Positions 9,624-18,085 are shown, numbered from the stretch's first letter. The stretch: DNA of 36,710 nt from Actinomycetota bacterium (GCA_005798555.1 SYJA01000044.1:1-36710); one strand, 5' to 3'. The notes: generated from the letters alone by a model not told the origin. Translations and numbers: made by a program.

Positions 9624-9971
9624 ATGACATTCCTGTACAACCTGATTCTTGTCCTGCACTTCGTCGGGTTGGCTAGCTTGCTGGGCGGGGTGATCGTGCA
9701 GGCGAAGGCACCCGTGAAGGGCGTCAACCCAGCCATGCTGCACGGTGCGCTCACTCAACTTGTCACCGGCGTGCTGCTGGTCGGCATCGCCGAGTCGGGT
9801 GGGGTTGACGAGGAACTCAACATGACGAAGATCGGGGTGAAGCTCATCGTCGTTGCGATCATTACCGTGCTCGCGTTCGTTGGTCGCAAGAAGCCAATGC
9901 CGCAGACCGGGATGTGGGCGGCGATCGGCTTGCTCACCCTTTTGAATGTGGTGCTCGCAGTATTCTGGTAA
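9624..9971 (+). CDS. Small four-helix integral membrane protein
   Basis: 115 residues with about four hydrophobic helices (roughly 1-26, 37-58, 67-88 and 94-114) and a short basic loop GRKKPMPQ. I do not recognise a characterised family. The start is ATG 9624, because GGGAG at 9611-9615 overlaps the end of guaA and gives correct spacing; a GTG at 9609 would overlap guaA and lacks a ribosome site. With only 5 nt after the guaA stop it is almost certainly co-transcribed with guaA. A small membrane protein at this position is seen in other actinobacteria. No functional residues can be named. Confidence 0.7.
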   Translation: MTFLYNLILVLHFVGLASLLGGVIVQAKAPVKGVNPAMLHGALTQLVTGVLLVGIAESGGVDEELNMTKIGVKLIVVAIITVLAFVGRKKPMPQTGMWAAIGLLTLLNVVLAVFW

Positions 9972-10012
9972 GCAAAGGGTCGCCACGGCGAAGTTGCACA
10001 GTGTTGCCCACG

Positions 10013-10732
10013 TTACGCGGTGTCGACCACCATGAAGGCCTCGGCCAGCCGGCCTTCGGGTAACCCAGCCTCGGCCGCCTGCATCGTCAGCCAGCCGGTG
10101 ATGCGACCGGCCAGGTCGTCCATGTGTGCGGTTTGGCTGGTATGCGCTGTCAAGGCGGCAATCTTGAGATCGAACTTGTCCGTGACATCGACATAGTGAT
10201 TTGGCGTTGATGATCCCATCACCCAAACCTCGGGCACCGCCCAATCGACCAGCCCCTCGCCCTGTAGGAGTGCCGGGTGGGCAAATGGGTTGCGTGCGTC
10301 GGGGTAGATGGCAAAGAGCGCAGCTTCCCCGGCCGCCAGGTGATCTGGGTGGGAGGCGTAGATGCGCTGCCAATTTCGATCTGGCGACTGGGTCAGCACC
10401 CGCTGCGGGCGTACCTGTCGAATGACCCGGCTCAAGTCCCGGCGCAGGTCATGGCTGACGGTAAGTTCGCCATCGCGGTAGCCGAGGAATCGGATATCGC
10501 GCACCCCGAGCACCGCACCCGCGGCCCGCTGCTCGGCTTGCCGGATCCCGGCGATCTCCCCGCGTGGCACCGTCGGGTCGCCGGCGCCGGCGTCCCCGTC
10601 GGTGACGATGCAGTAGGTGACGGCGATCCCCATCTCCACCCAGCCCGCGACCGTGCCCGCGGCCCCAAAATCCACGTCATCGGGGTGGGCGGTGATAACG
10701 AGTACCCGTTCCACGGTGTCTTCGTCGAGCAT
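10013..10732 (-). CDS. PIG-L (LmbE/MshB-like) zinc deacetylase
   Basis: 239 residues. The zinc motif AHPDD is at 15-19 and the third ligand region SHPDH is at 127-131, the full metal site of PIG-L family N-acetylglucosaminyl deacetylases. In actinobacteria this family includes MshB and Mca of mycothiol metabolism as well as deacetylases of unknown substrate. This one is shorter than MshB (~300 aa), so a non-MshB role is more likely. The start ATG 10732 is preceded by a GAGGGAG ribosome site on the - strand. It is convergent with the guaA operon (41 nt apart) and divergent from the secreted M15-like gene, with 126 bp between them. Confidence 0.88.
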   Translation of the reverse strand: MLDEDTVERVLVITAHPDDVDFGAAGTVAGWVEMGIAVTYCIVTDGDAGAGDPTVPRGEIAGIRQAEQRAAGAVLGVRDIRFLGYRDGELTVSHDLRRDLSRVIRQVRPQRVLTQSPDRNWQRIYASHPDHLAAGEAALFAIYPDARNPFAHPALLQGEGLVDWAVPEVWVMGSSTPNHYVDVTDKFDLKIAALTAHTSQTAHMDDLAGRITGWLTMQAAEAGLPEGRLAEAFMVVDTA

Positions 10733-10748
10733 CCGGCTCCCTCATCAG

Positions 10749-10761
10749 CCCCTGATAGGGG
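10749..10761. promoter_or_regulatory. 13-bp perfect inverted repeat in the divergent PIG-L / M15-like promoter region
   Basis: CCCCT-GAT-AGGGG: 5-bp arms around a 3-nt centre, 17 nt upstream of the PIG-L start codon. It could be an operator or a short hairpin. It is short enough to have arisen by chance. Confidence 0.25.
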
Positions 10762-10846
10762 GAATTCCACTGTTTTTGCGGTGAATTACACACCTGTTGT
10801 TCACGGATCGCCCATGTCCCAAGCGTCACTTGCGTCACGCTCATGA

Positions 10847-10852
10847 CACGAT
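10847..10852 (+). promoter_or_regulatory. Putative -10 hexamer, leaderless start of the M15-like gene
   Basis: CACGAT, then 6 nt, then GTG 10859. The A2 and T6 positions of the -10 consensus are kept. There is no Shine-Dalgarno upstream. Confidence 0.4.
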
Positions 10853-10858
10853 AGGCGG

Positions 10859-12790
10859 GTGCTTCCCCGTCGCCAAGGGCATTGTGCCCTGCCCGCTGAC
10901 CGACCCGAGGGTCGAGGTGCTCGATCGTCTCGGATCAGCCTCGTCGCGGGTCTGGTGGCCGTGGCGGTAGTCATCGGTATTCCGATAGCCCAAGCGGGCG
11001 ACAGTGTTTGGCAGCCCAGTAGTTGGACCGGCCCACTCGCGGGTGCTCCCGTGCCCGGGGAGGGGTTGCCGCCGGCGGCGGTCCCGGGCTACCCGGTGGC
11101 GTTGCCGCCAACCTATGACGTGGCTGCCCAGTATGAAGGTCAAGCCCAATGCGATCCGCCGGCCAAGCCCGGAACCCAGCGACTCGCGGATTTGATCAAG
11201 GCTACCTACGGCGCCGATCAAACGGTTTGGATTCCGCGCTCCTGCGAGATTGGCGGGCAGAGCGAGCACAAGGAGGGCCGCGCCCTGGACTGGATGACCA
11301 GCGTGCGAGATGCGCAGCAACGCGCGAATGCCGAGACATTCTTGAACTGGTTGCTTGGCCCGGACCAATTCGGCACCCCATACGGCAATGCTGTTCGCCT
11401 TGGCGTGATGTATATCGGCTGGAATGACCGCATCTGGCGTGGCTATGACATCGAGCGAGGGTGGACCGAACTCAAGGGCTGCTTCAGCAAGCCCGAGCAA
11501 GGTAACGACACCGTATGCCACCGCAACCACATTCATATCTCCCTGACGTGGGATGGCGCGACCGCGACGGGTTCCTTCTGGGATGGCACACCGATCGACG
11601 CCCCCTTCTGCACGGGTCAATCATCAACTGCGACTACCACGGATAGCACCCCAGCCGGCGAAATGGTCGCGATTACTCCGTTCAATGCCCTAAATACCCG
11701 AGCCGGTGTCGGGGCTGAGGGCCGCTGCCGGCTACTGCAGGACCGTTACTCCGGCGACAGCAATCGCATTTATGTGAAAGTCACCGGGGTTGGCGGCGTT
11801 CCGGCGACCGGTGTCACCGGCGTCACAATCAATGTCGCAGCCCTAGGATCCAACTCCGCTTCCCGGGTGCGCGTCTGGTCACCGGGCCAACAGGCGAGTC
11901 AAACGGTGGTGAACGCCATCATGAACGGTGACACCACTGGCACCGCGACTCTTCCGGTTTCATCCGAAGGCACCATCGTCTTTGCCACCACCTCGGGGGC
12001 GACCGACCTAAGTGTCGACGTCATCGGCTACTACACGAAGAGCAAGGGCAGCGCGGGCGGGGGTACTGAGCTGCCGGCAGCACCGGCCCCAAATACCCCG
12101 ATCGGCCCGGTTGATTTCTTCCCGGTTGGGTCAATCATCGGCTACGAGTCGACAACCGATGGCGCACTGCAGCCCGGCGAGGAGCGCACCGTGAGCCTGG
12201 CGGGGGTGCCGGGCGATGCGACATCGGCCCTAATTTTCATCACCAGCAAGGACGCCACCAGCAAAGGCTCGGTGCGAATTGGCCGGACCGATAAATCCGC
12301 CTCTGCGAAATTCCGTTTCCCGCAGGCGGCTATGCATAAGGCGGTGATGCTGGTGCCAGTGTCTGGCGGCGCGGTCCGCTTGGCTGCGTCCAAGAAGCCT
12401 GCGGTCAGCCTCCGCGTCGAAGTCTTGGGTTACGGCACCGGTGCGTCACCGAGTACCGCGATCGCCCTATCGCCAAGGTCGGTGTTCGCTGGCAGTTTTG
12501 CTGCGGGTGAGACCAAGTCCTACAAGGTGGCAAACCACTTTGGGTTGCCAAAGGTCAAAAAACTCAAGGCGGTGCTGCTGCGCGTCCAAACGAAGAAGAG
12601 CACGGCAGACGGCACGGTCAGCGTTTACGCCGCTGGCTGGCAGCCGCCGGCGACTAGATCAGCGCCCGTGGTGGCCAATACCCGATACGCGGCACTGGTT
12701 TTAGCCCCGGTTGGAGCCGATGGCCAGATCATGGTGACTTCCTCGGTGGCCGCGAACGCGAACGCGACGATTGTCGGTTACGTCCGCTAA
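10859..12790 (+). CDS. Secreted M15-like (ARB-07466 type) protein with three C-terminal beta-domains
   Basis: 643 residues. A basic N-terminus and hydrophobic stretch (~27-46, ending IAQAG) look like a signal peptide. A globular domain (~95-245) has H137xxGRAxD144 and a later HRNHIHIS segment (H221, H224, H226). This is the metal-ligand pattern of M15-type D-Ala-D-Ala peptidases and the related ARB-07466 C-terminal domain. Paired Cys residues (98, 129, 208, 220) suggest disulfides. Three beta-rich domains then follow (~267-393, 417-527, 535-643), ending in related strings VDVIGYYT, VEVLGYGT and ATIVGYVR. It probably acts on peptidoglycan or another surface polymer outside the cell; catalysis is not proven. 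Start GTG 10859 fits a leaderless transcript. Confidence 0.72.
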   Translation: MLPRRQGHCALPADRPEGRGARSSRISLVAGLVAVAVVIGIPIAQAGDSVWQPSSWTGPLAGAPVPGEGLPPAAVPGYPVALPPTYDVAAQYEGQAQCDPPAKPGTQRLADLIKATYGADQTVWIPRSCEIGGQSEHKEGRALDWMTSVRDAQQRANAETFLNWLLGPDQFGTPYGNAVRLGVMYIGWNDRIWRGYDIERGWTELKGCFSKPEQGNDTVCHRNHIHISLTWDGATATGSFWDGTPIDAPFCTGQSSTATTTDSTPAGEMVAITPFNALNTRAGVGAEGRCRLLQDRYSGDSNRIYVKVTGVGGVPATGVTGVTINVAALGSNSASRVRVWSPGQQASQTVVNAIMNGDTTGTATLPVSSEGTIVFATTSGATDLSVDVIGYYTKSKGSAGGGTELPAAPAPNTPIGPVDFFPVGSIIGYESTTDGALQPGEERTVSLAGVPGDATSALIFITSKDATSKGSVRIGRTDKSASAKFRFPQAAMHKAVMLVPVSGGAVRLAASKKPAVSLRVEVLGYGTGASPSTAIALSPRSVFAGSFAAGETKSYKVANHFGLPKVKKLKAVLLRVQTKKSTADGTVSVYAAGWQPPATRSAPVVANTRYAALVLAPVGADGQIMVTSSVAANANATIVGYVR

Positions 12791-12847
12791 CCCTCGGCCC
12801 GGTTAAGCCAGTGCGAGCCGGCAACAAGTTCTGTCAGGCGTTATGCC

Positions 12848-12853
12848 TACGAT
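12848..12853 (+). promoter_or_regulatory. Putative -10 hexamer, leaderless start of pcrA
   Basis: TACGAT, then 6 nt, then GTG 12860. No Shine-Dalgarno precedes the GTG, and the 69-nt gap after the upstream gene leaves room for a promoter. No good -35 is visible. Confidence 0.5.
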
Positions 12854-12859
12854 GAAACA

Positions 12860-15112
12860 GTGACACCCAGCGCTAATGCCATGGCAGAACTCACTGCGGA
12901 TCTAAATCCCGCACAGCGAGCAGCCGTTGAGCACCGGGTTACCCCACTGTTGATCGTGGCCGGCGCTGGTTCTGGCAAGACCCGGGTGCTGACCCGTCGA
13001 ATCGCCCATTTGCTGGAAGCAGGCGACGCTCGGCCAACTGAAATCCTCGCCATCACCTTCACCAATAAGGCAGCCGGTGAAATGAAGGAGCGAGTAGCCG
13101 AGCTGGTCGGTGCCTCGTCGCGAGCGATGTGGGTGTCAACCTTCCACAGTGCCTGCGTGCGGATTTTGCGTGCCGAAGCCGGTCGCTTGGGGGTCAGCCG
13201 CACCTTCACGATTTACGATCAGGCCGACTCTTTGCGCTTGATGACCATGGTGATCCGCGAGCTCGATCTTGATCCAAAGCGGTATAACCCCCGTGCCTTC
13301 TTGGCCCAGGTCTCGAATCTGAAGAATGAACTCATCGACTACGAGCAATTCGCTCGGCAAGCGGTCGATCACATGGAGCAGACACTTGCCGAGGCCTACC
13401 GGGATTACCAGCGCCGATTGCAGCGCGCCAACGCATTTGACTTCGATGACCTAATCTCAGCAACCGTCGCACTCATGCAACTCTTCCCCGAAGTCGCAGG
13501 GCATTATCGGCGGCGGTTTCGACATATTCTGGTCGACGAGTACCAGGACACCAACCACGCGCAGTATGTATTGATCAAGGAGTTGGTTGGTCCCGGTACT
13601 CCAGAGTTACCCGCAGGACAGTTGTGTGTTGTTGGTGATGCCGATCAGTCGATCTACGCATTCCGTGGCGCGACAATTCGCAATATCGAAGAGTTCGAGC
13701 GGGATTATCCCAATGCCACAACTATCGTGCTTGAGCAGAACTACCGCTCAACGCAGACGATCTTGACGGCAGCAAATGCGGTGATCGCCCGCAACAGCAG
13801 CAGACGGGCCAAGAATTTGTGGACTGATGCCGGCGCTGGCTCGGCGATCATCGGTTATGTCGCCGATGATGAGCATGACGAAGCGGCATTCGTTTCCAAT
13901 GAGATCAGGCGCCTGCGCGATGAAGTGGGCCTGTTGTCCAGTGATGTGGCAGTCTTCTACCGCACGAACGCCCAGTCGAGGTCGGTCGAAGACATTTTCA
14001 TTCGGGTGGGGATGCCATACCGAGTTGTGGGTGGGGTGCGGTTCTATGAGCGCCGCGAGGTGCGAGATGCCGTGGCCTATCTTCGAGCACTTGTCAATCC
14101 AACTGACGAAGTCTCATTGCGTCGGATTCTCAATGTGCCCAAGCGCGGAATTGGGGAGCGTGCCGAAGCCATGGTTGATGCTTTTGCCCAGCGGGCCGGT
14201 ATTTCGTTCGCTGCAGCACTTGATCGGGCCGCCGAGGCTCCGGGAGTGGCAACCAGATCACTGGCCAGCATCGAGGCCTTCACGCGAATGCTGTCTGACC
14301 TACGCACGATCGTTGAGTCGGGGGCCAATGCCGCCATGGTCCTGCAGGCGGTGCTAGAGCAAAGTGGGTACCTATTCGAATTGCAGGGTTCGGCTGATCC
14401 GCAGGATGAAACCCGGGTGGAAAACCTGGCGGAACTTGAGTCAGTGGCGCAGGAGTTTGCCAATGAGCACCCAGAAGGCACACTGACAGACTTTCTGGAG
14501 CGAGTCTCGCTGGTGGCCGATGCCGATGAAATACCCGACCGTGATGAGCGTGGGGGCGTAATCACGTTGATGACTTTGCATACGGCTAAGGGACTCGAGT
14601 TCCCGGTCGTGTTCCTAACCGGCATGGAAGACGGCATTTTCCCACATTCGCGGTCCCTGGGTGATCCAAAGGAACTTGAGGAGGAACGCCGGCTGGCGTA
14701 TGTCGGCATTACCAGGGCGCGAGAGCGCCTTTACGTGACTCGGTCAATTTCACGATCCGCGTGGGGTACCCCCTCCTACAACCCGGCATCGCGTTTCCTG
14801 GAGGAGATCCCAGGCGTGCAATGGGAGCGCGAGGAGCCCATGAGCAGGCCCATTGGCGAAAATGGGTTTGGGTCGTCGCCGGCCAGCACGCGAGCGGCGC
14901 TCAGCCTAAATGAGCGCCTAGATAATCGAGTAGGTGGCGATGCCCCAACTATCGTGCTAGCAGCCGGTGATCGGGTTACGCATGAGCGATTTGGCCTGGG
15001 CACTGTCATCTCAGCCGAAGGAGTGGGCGCTAAAGCTGATGCCACCATTGATTTCGGCTCATCGGGGGTAAAGCGATTGTTGCTTAGATATGCACCGGTT
15101 GAAAAACTCTAA
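12860..15112 (+). CDS. pcrA: ATP-dependent DNA helicase PcrA/UvrD1
   Basis: 750 residues, a superfamily 1A 3'-5' helicase used in repair and in clearing replication conflicts. Motifs are in order: Walker A AGAGSGKT at 34-41, motif Ia AITFTNKAAGEM, motif II VDEYQDTN, motif III GDADQSIYAFRGA, motif V TLHTAKGLEFP and motif VI GITRARERLYVT. The C-terminal ~45 residues (DRVTHERFGLGTVIS onward) are the Tudor-like domain of PcrA/UvrD1, which binds RNA polymerase in relatives. The start at GTG 12860 fits a leaderless transcript; ATG 12881 is an alternative. The stop TAA (15110-15112) directly abuts the stop of the opposing M23 gene with no base between. Confidence 0.96.
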   Translation: MTPSANAMAELTADLNPAQRAAVEHRVTPLLIVAGAGSGKTRVLTRRIAHLLEAGDARPTEILAITFTNKAAGEMKERVAELVGASSRAMWVSTFHSACVRILRAEAGRLGVSRTFTIYDQADSLRLMTMVIRELDLDPKRYNPRAFLAQVSNLKNELIDYEQFARQAVDHMEQTLAEAYRDYQRRLQRANAFDFDDLISATVALMQLFPEVAGHYRRRFRHILVDEYQDTNHAQYVLIKELVGPGTPELPAGQLCVVGDADQSIYAFRGATIRNIEEFERDYPNATTIVLEQNYRSTQTILTAANAVIARNSSRRAKNLWTDAGAGSAIIGYVADDEHDEAAFVSNEIRRLRDEVGLLSSDVAVFYRTNAQSRSVEDIFIRVGMPYRVVGGVRFYERREVRDAVAYLRALVNPTDEVSLRRILNVPKRGIGERAEAMVDAFAQRAGISFAAALDRAAEAPGVATRSLASIEAFTRMLSDLRTIVESGANAAMVLQAVLEQSGYLFELQGSADPQDETRVENLAELESVAQEFANEHPEGTLTDFLERVSLVADADEIPDRDERGGVITLMTLHTAKGLEFPVVFLTGMEDGIFPHSRSLGDPKELEEERRLAYVGITRARERLYVTRSISRSAWGTPSYNPASRFLEEIPGVQWEREEPMSRPIGENGFGSSPASTRAALSLNERLDNRVGGDAPTIVLAAGDRVTHERFGLGTVISAEGVGAKADATIDFGSSGVKRLLLRYAPVEKL

Positions 15113-15655
15113 TCAGCAGCCGTAGATCCGACAAGCCCAGCCCGGCGGCGCGCTGACGCTGCCGGGGTTTGCGGCGAACAGGAAGCCATAAGGATCGGTC
15201 GGTGCCCCACGTAGTTGAATCTCAAGGTGCAGGTGGGATCCGGAGATATTCCCGGTGGTACCCATTTGGGCGATTCGCTCACCCGACTTAACTTGCTGGC
15301 CGACCTTTACCTCGGTGCCTGCCAGGTGCGCATACATCGAAGCCACGCCATCACCGTGGGCGATCGTGATGGTGCGGCCGTAACTGCCACGCGTTGCTAC
15401 CTCGCGCACCACCCCGGCGGCGACCGCAAAGATGGGATCCCCGGTGTTGCCGTCAAAATCCAAACCTGAGTGCGGGACGCCACCCCAGTGCGGACCTCTC
15501 TCGCCGAACTTGGCCGAAGGTTTCAGCGGCGAGGTCGGCATGGAGATCTCTGGTACTCGCTCGCGCGGCAGCGGGTCCGCGTGCGCGAGGGTCGGCGAGA
15601 TGACGGTTAGTGTTGCCGTCAGCAGGAAGAGGATGCCGGGCCGAAGGAAGACCAT
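15113..15655 (-). CDS. Secreted M23-family metallopeptidase (LytM/NlpD-like)
   Basis: 180 residues. The signal peptide is clear (MVFLRPGILFLLTATLTV..., probable cleavage after AHA at 26). The lysostaphin-type M23 domain has all zinc and catalytic residues: H62xxxD66 in HSGLDFDG, H110 in SMYAH, and H141xH143 in SHLHLE. It would act on peptide bonds in peptidoglycan or regulate an amidase outside the membrane. Two C-terminal Cys (near WACRIYGC) may form a disulfide. A small M23 protein next to pcrA is part of the actinobacterial gene order. No Shine-Dalgarno is obvious before ATG 15655. The gene is convergent with pcrA and their stop codons touch. Confidence 0.9.
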   Translation of the reverse strand: MVFLRPGILFLLTATLTVISPTLAHADPLPRERVPEISMPTSPLKPSAKFGERGPHWGGVPHSGLDFDGNTGDPIFAVAAGVVREVATRGSYGRTITIAHGDGVASMYAHLAGTEVKVGQQVKSGERIAQMGTTGNISGSHLHLEIQLRGAPTDPYGFLFAANPGSVSAPPGWACRIYGC

Positions 15656-15745
15656 AGCTAGGGGTCTACCAGCGCGGCGACCAATAGGGCAAATCCCATT
15701 AGGCTCTCCCTAGCAGTGGGTGTGATTTATGTCATATCAGAAAGG

Positions 15746-15751
15746 GATAGT
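15746..15751 (+). promoter_or_regulatory. Putative -10 hexamer upstream of glycerate kinase
   Basis: GATAGT, then 6 nt, then ATG 15758, the same geometry as the other leaderless candidates here. A GAAAGGGA stretch at ~15740-15747 could instead be a distant ribosome site. Confidence 0.35.
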
Positions 15752-15757
15752 TCAACA

Positions 15758-16906
15758 ATGCGGGTGTTGCTGGCGCCAAATGCCTTCAAGGGCTCACTCA
15801 CCGCCGGTGCGGTGGCACATTTGGTAGGTACCGGACTGGCTCACCGGTTACCCGGGTTGCATGTCACCGAGTTGCCCATCGCCGACGGCGGTGACGGCAC
15901 GGTCGAGGTGCTGTTATACCTAGGCTTCAAAGGGGTAATGGTTAACACGGTCGATGCCCTGATGTGCCCAACCAGATCGCAGGTGGCTCGGCAAGCTGCC
16001 ACCGTGGTCATCGAGTTAGCCGAGATCTGCGGGCTGGCTGGGGTTAAGGATCGGCCGCCAAGGCCATGGGATACCTCAACCCAAGGCGTCGGGCTCGCGG
16101 CACATGCCGCATTGGTTGGCGGTGCGAAAGAGTTGTTGCTCGCCGTCGGCGGTAGTGCGTCAGTAGATGGTGGCTTAGGGCTGCTGGCCGGCCTTGGCTA
16201 CGGGCTGTTTGACGTCAATGGCGACAAGGTGCCACCGACCGCGAAGGGGTTGGCGCGTATTTGGTCAATTACGCCACCGGCCGACGAAGGATTGATCAAT
16301 TCGTGTACCTGGACGGTTTTGGTTGACGTTGACTCCCCGGCTTGTGGTCCGCATGGCGCTGCTCAAGTATTCGGACCACAAAAGGGTTTTACCGAGGATG
16401 AGTGCTCTCAGCTGGATACCGCGATGGGCCGCTGGTGTGACATTGTTTCGAGATTTGGTGAGCGGTTCCCGGTCGGTGAGCTGCAGCAGTTACCGGGAGC
16501 AGGCGCGGCCGGCGGGTTCGCGGTTGCTGCATCGGGAGTTCTCGGTGCCTCGATTCGCTCCGGTGCGCAGGTGCTGGCGCAGTTGACCAATTTGGTGGGC
16601 GCGGTGGCCGCTGCCGATGCGGTAATAATCGGCGAAGGCCGACTTGATGAGCAGACTTTGGCGGGCAAGGGGCCCGCCTTTGTGGCTGCGATCGCAAAAG
16701 CCGCGGGCAAGCCGGTATTTGCCCTCGCTGGTTCATCGGCGTTGAACGCAACTCAATTACTGGAGTTGGGTATCAAGTCTGAGCTCGACGTCGTGACCTT
16801 GGCCGAGGCCGCCGGTTCAGTGTCCGCGGCCCTTGCGAATCCGCGCCACTGGGTTACGGTCGCCTGCGATGCACTGGGTGGGCGGCTAGCTGCGAGTGGG
16901 CTTTAG
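15758..16906 (+). CDS. Glycerate kinase (GlxK/GarK family)
   Basis: 382 residues. It phosphorylates glycerate and so feeds glycolate, glyoxylate or sugar-acid carbon into lower glycolysis. Family signatures are NAFKGSLTA at 8-16, ADGGDGT at 42-48, GGSASVDGG at 131-139 and GEGRLDEQT at 292-300. The third motif is usually GGSATNDGG, so T and N are replaced by S and V here while the Asp is kept; activity is probably retained. ATG 15758 is chosen because the homologous core MRVLLAPNAFKG begins there, although the frame is open upstream to 15716. Its stop TAG shares bases with the stop of the opposing Lrp-domain gene. Confidence 0.9.
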   Translation: MRVLLAPNAFKGSLTAGAVAHLVGTGLAHRLPGLHVTELPIADGGDGTVEVLLYLGFKGVMVNTVDALMCPTRSQVARQAATVVIELAEICGLAGVKDRPPRPWDTSTQGVGLAAHAALVGGAKELLLAVGGSASVDGGLGLLAGLGYGLFDVNGDKVPPTAKGLARIWSITPPADEGLINSCTWTVLVDVDSPACGPHGAAQVFGPQKGFTEDECSQLDTAMGRWCDIVSRFGERFPVGELQQLPGAGAAGGFAVAASGVLGASIRSGAQVLAQLTNLVGAVAAADAVIIGEGRLDEQTLAGKGPAFVAAIAKAAGKPVFALAGSSALNATQLLELGIKSELDVVTLAEAAGSVSAALANPRHWVTVACDALGGRLAASGL

Positions 16907-17187
16907 CCCCCTTCGGCGCCGAGGGCGAAGCCGGCTTCTAGATCGGCACTGTTGAAGGTGCGGAACGAGACGTGGGTCTCGGTTGATTGCACACCCTTGA
17001 CTTTGGAGATGCCATCGGTAACTGTCTTGGCGATGTCGTCGTGGGTGCGTACCTCGATGAGAACCACCAGGTCAATTTTGCCGGTTACCGAATAGGCCGC
17101 GGTTACCCCTGGAATCTTGGCAATGGCCTCACCTGCGGAGTTGACATGCTCGGGGACTACTTGGATAAAGCACAGGGCGGTGATCAT
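16903..17187 (-). CDS. Stand-alone Lrp/AsnC ligand-binding (RAM) domain protein
   Basis: 94 residues forming only the alpha/beta RAM domain: a beta-strand start MITALCFIQV, the helix/strand PGVTAAYSVTGKIDLVVLIEV and a final strand GVQSTETHVSF. The DNA-binding HTH of full Lrp/AsnC regulators is absent. Such single-domain proteins oligomerise and may bind amino acids or pair with full-length regulators. The ligand is unknown here, though the neighbouring putative anthranilate island makes an aromatic amino-acid ligand worth considering. The stop overlaps the glycerate kinase stop by 4 nt. A TAAACT hexamer 6 nt before ATG 17187 suggests a leaderless transcript. Confidence 0.8.
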   Translation of the reverse strand: MITALCFIQVVPEHVNSAGEAIAKIPGVTAAYSVTGKIDLVVLIEVRTHDDIAKTVTDGISKVKGVQSTETHVSFRTFNSADLEAGFALGAEGG

Positions 17188-17193
17188 GGGCTC

Positions 17194-17199
17194 AGTTTA
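17194..17199 (-). promoter_or_regulatory. Putative -10 hexamer, leaderless start of the RAM-domain gene
   Basis: On the - strand, TAAACT is followed by 6 nt and ATG 17187. It lies in the 23-nt gap between this gene and the SDR gene stop. Confidence 0.45.
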
Positions 17200-17210
17200 G
17201 GTGGGCCCGA

Positions 17211-18011
17211 TCAACCGGCCATGAATCGGCCGCCGTTGACGTCTAGGACGGCTCCGGTGATGTAGGAGGATTGGCCGGAGGCGAGAAAGAGCACCGGATC
17301 CACGCACTCCTGTAACTGCGGCATCCGACCGAGGGGGATACCGGCTAGGACTTCGGTGCGGTCGGCCTCGGTCATGGCATCGAACATGCCTTGCAAACGG
17401 CCGGTGAGAAATAGGCCGGGGGCAACCGCATTAACCCGGATCCCGCTGGGCCCAACCTCGCGGGCCAACCGGCGGGTTAGACCTAAGATCGCGGCTTTCG
17501 CTGCGGCATAGGGGACCCCGGTCACCGGGCTCGTCGAGCGGCCACCGATTGAGGAGAACGTCACGATTGCCCCGCCACCGGCCCTGAGCAGGTGGGGGAC
17601 AACGGCTTGTGCGCAGTTGAAAGTGCCTTTTACGTTTACGTCGATCACTAGGTCCAGGTCGGCGGGTGCGATATCGGCGAGGTCCCGCGGAGTGGCCAAG
17701 CTGCCGCCGGCGGCGGCGATCAGGATGTCGATGCGCCCAAAGTAGGTGGCTACGGCGGCGACCGCGGAGGTCACTGCGCCGTGGTCGCGGACATCGACCA
17801 GGTGCCCAACCGCCTCGGTGCCGCCGGCATTAAGGAGCGCAACCGTTTGGTCGATGGCGTCTGCATTGGTATCGAAGACTGCGACCTTGCCACCTTCGGC
17901 GCCGATGCTCAGGCAGATTTGGTGGCCGAGACCGCCGGCCCCGCCGGTCACGATGGCGACCTGGTCGGTGAACCGTGCGGCCACCGGGCCGGCCGGGGGA
18001 TTAGTTGCCAT
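17211..18011 (-). CDS. SDR-family NAD(P)-dependent oxidoreductase
   Basis: 266 residues, a classical short-chain dehydrogenase. The cofactor motif TGGAGGLG is at 22-29, the structural Asn region DVNVKGTF at ~124-131, the catalytic Ser at 153/154 (TFSS), Tyr168 and Lys172 (PYAAAK), and the SDR C-terminus ends VLDVNGGRFMAG. It resembles 3-oxoacyl or cyclic-alcohol dehydrogenases. It is divergent from the aryl-CoA monooxygenase/reductase, so a role in that pathway is inferred. One option is interconversion of the 5-hydroxy and 5-oxo forms of the cyclohexene-CoA product. The start is ATG 18011, which has GAAGAAAG at suitable spacing; ATG 18017 is too close to it. Confidence 0.88.
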   Translation of the reverse strand: MATNPPAGPVAARFTDQVAIVTGGAGGLGHQICLSIGAEGGKVAVFDTNADAIDQTVALLNAGGTEAVGHLVDVRDHGAVTSAVAAVATYFGRIDILIAAAGGSLATPRDLADIAPADLDLVIDVNVKGTFNCAQAVVPHLLRAGGGAIVTFSSIGGRSTSPVTGVPYAAAKAAILGLTRRLAREVGPSGIRVNAVAPGLFLTGRLQGMFDAMTEADRTEVLAGIPLGRMPQLQECVDPVLFLASGQSSYITGAVLDVNGGRFMAG

Positions 18012-18057
18012 GGGCATATCTTTCTTCAGGTTGTCGTATTGGACTTGCGTGGGACTA

Positions 18058-18085
18058 GTTATACCGCTAATTTGGCGATAGTCAA
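18058..18085 (-). promoter_or_regulatory. Putative promoter of the SDR gene (-35 TTGACT, -10 TATAAC)
   Basis: On the - strand TTGACT (18085-18080), a 16-nt spacer and TATAAC (18063-18058) form the best housekeeping promoter seen in the window. It predicts a leader of about 40 nt carrying the GAAGAAAG ribosome site. The -35 lies inside the element shared with the thiolase promoter. Confidence 0.6.

Noticed and set aside
9980-9991. TCGCC-AC-GGCGA inverted repeat as a terminator after the small membrane protein
   Set aside because: The loop is only 2 nt and no T-run follows.
9507-10373. Long - strand open frame of 288 codons spanning the guaA end, the membrane protein and part of the PIG-L gene
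   Set aside because: It lies across three well-supported genes and gives Arg/Gly/His-rich nonsense sequence.
10841-11620. - strand open frame of 259 codons opposite the M15-like gene
   Set aside because: It is a shadow of the secreted protein gene and resembles no family.
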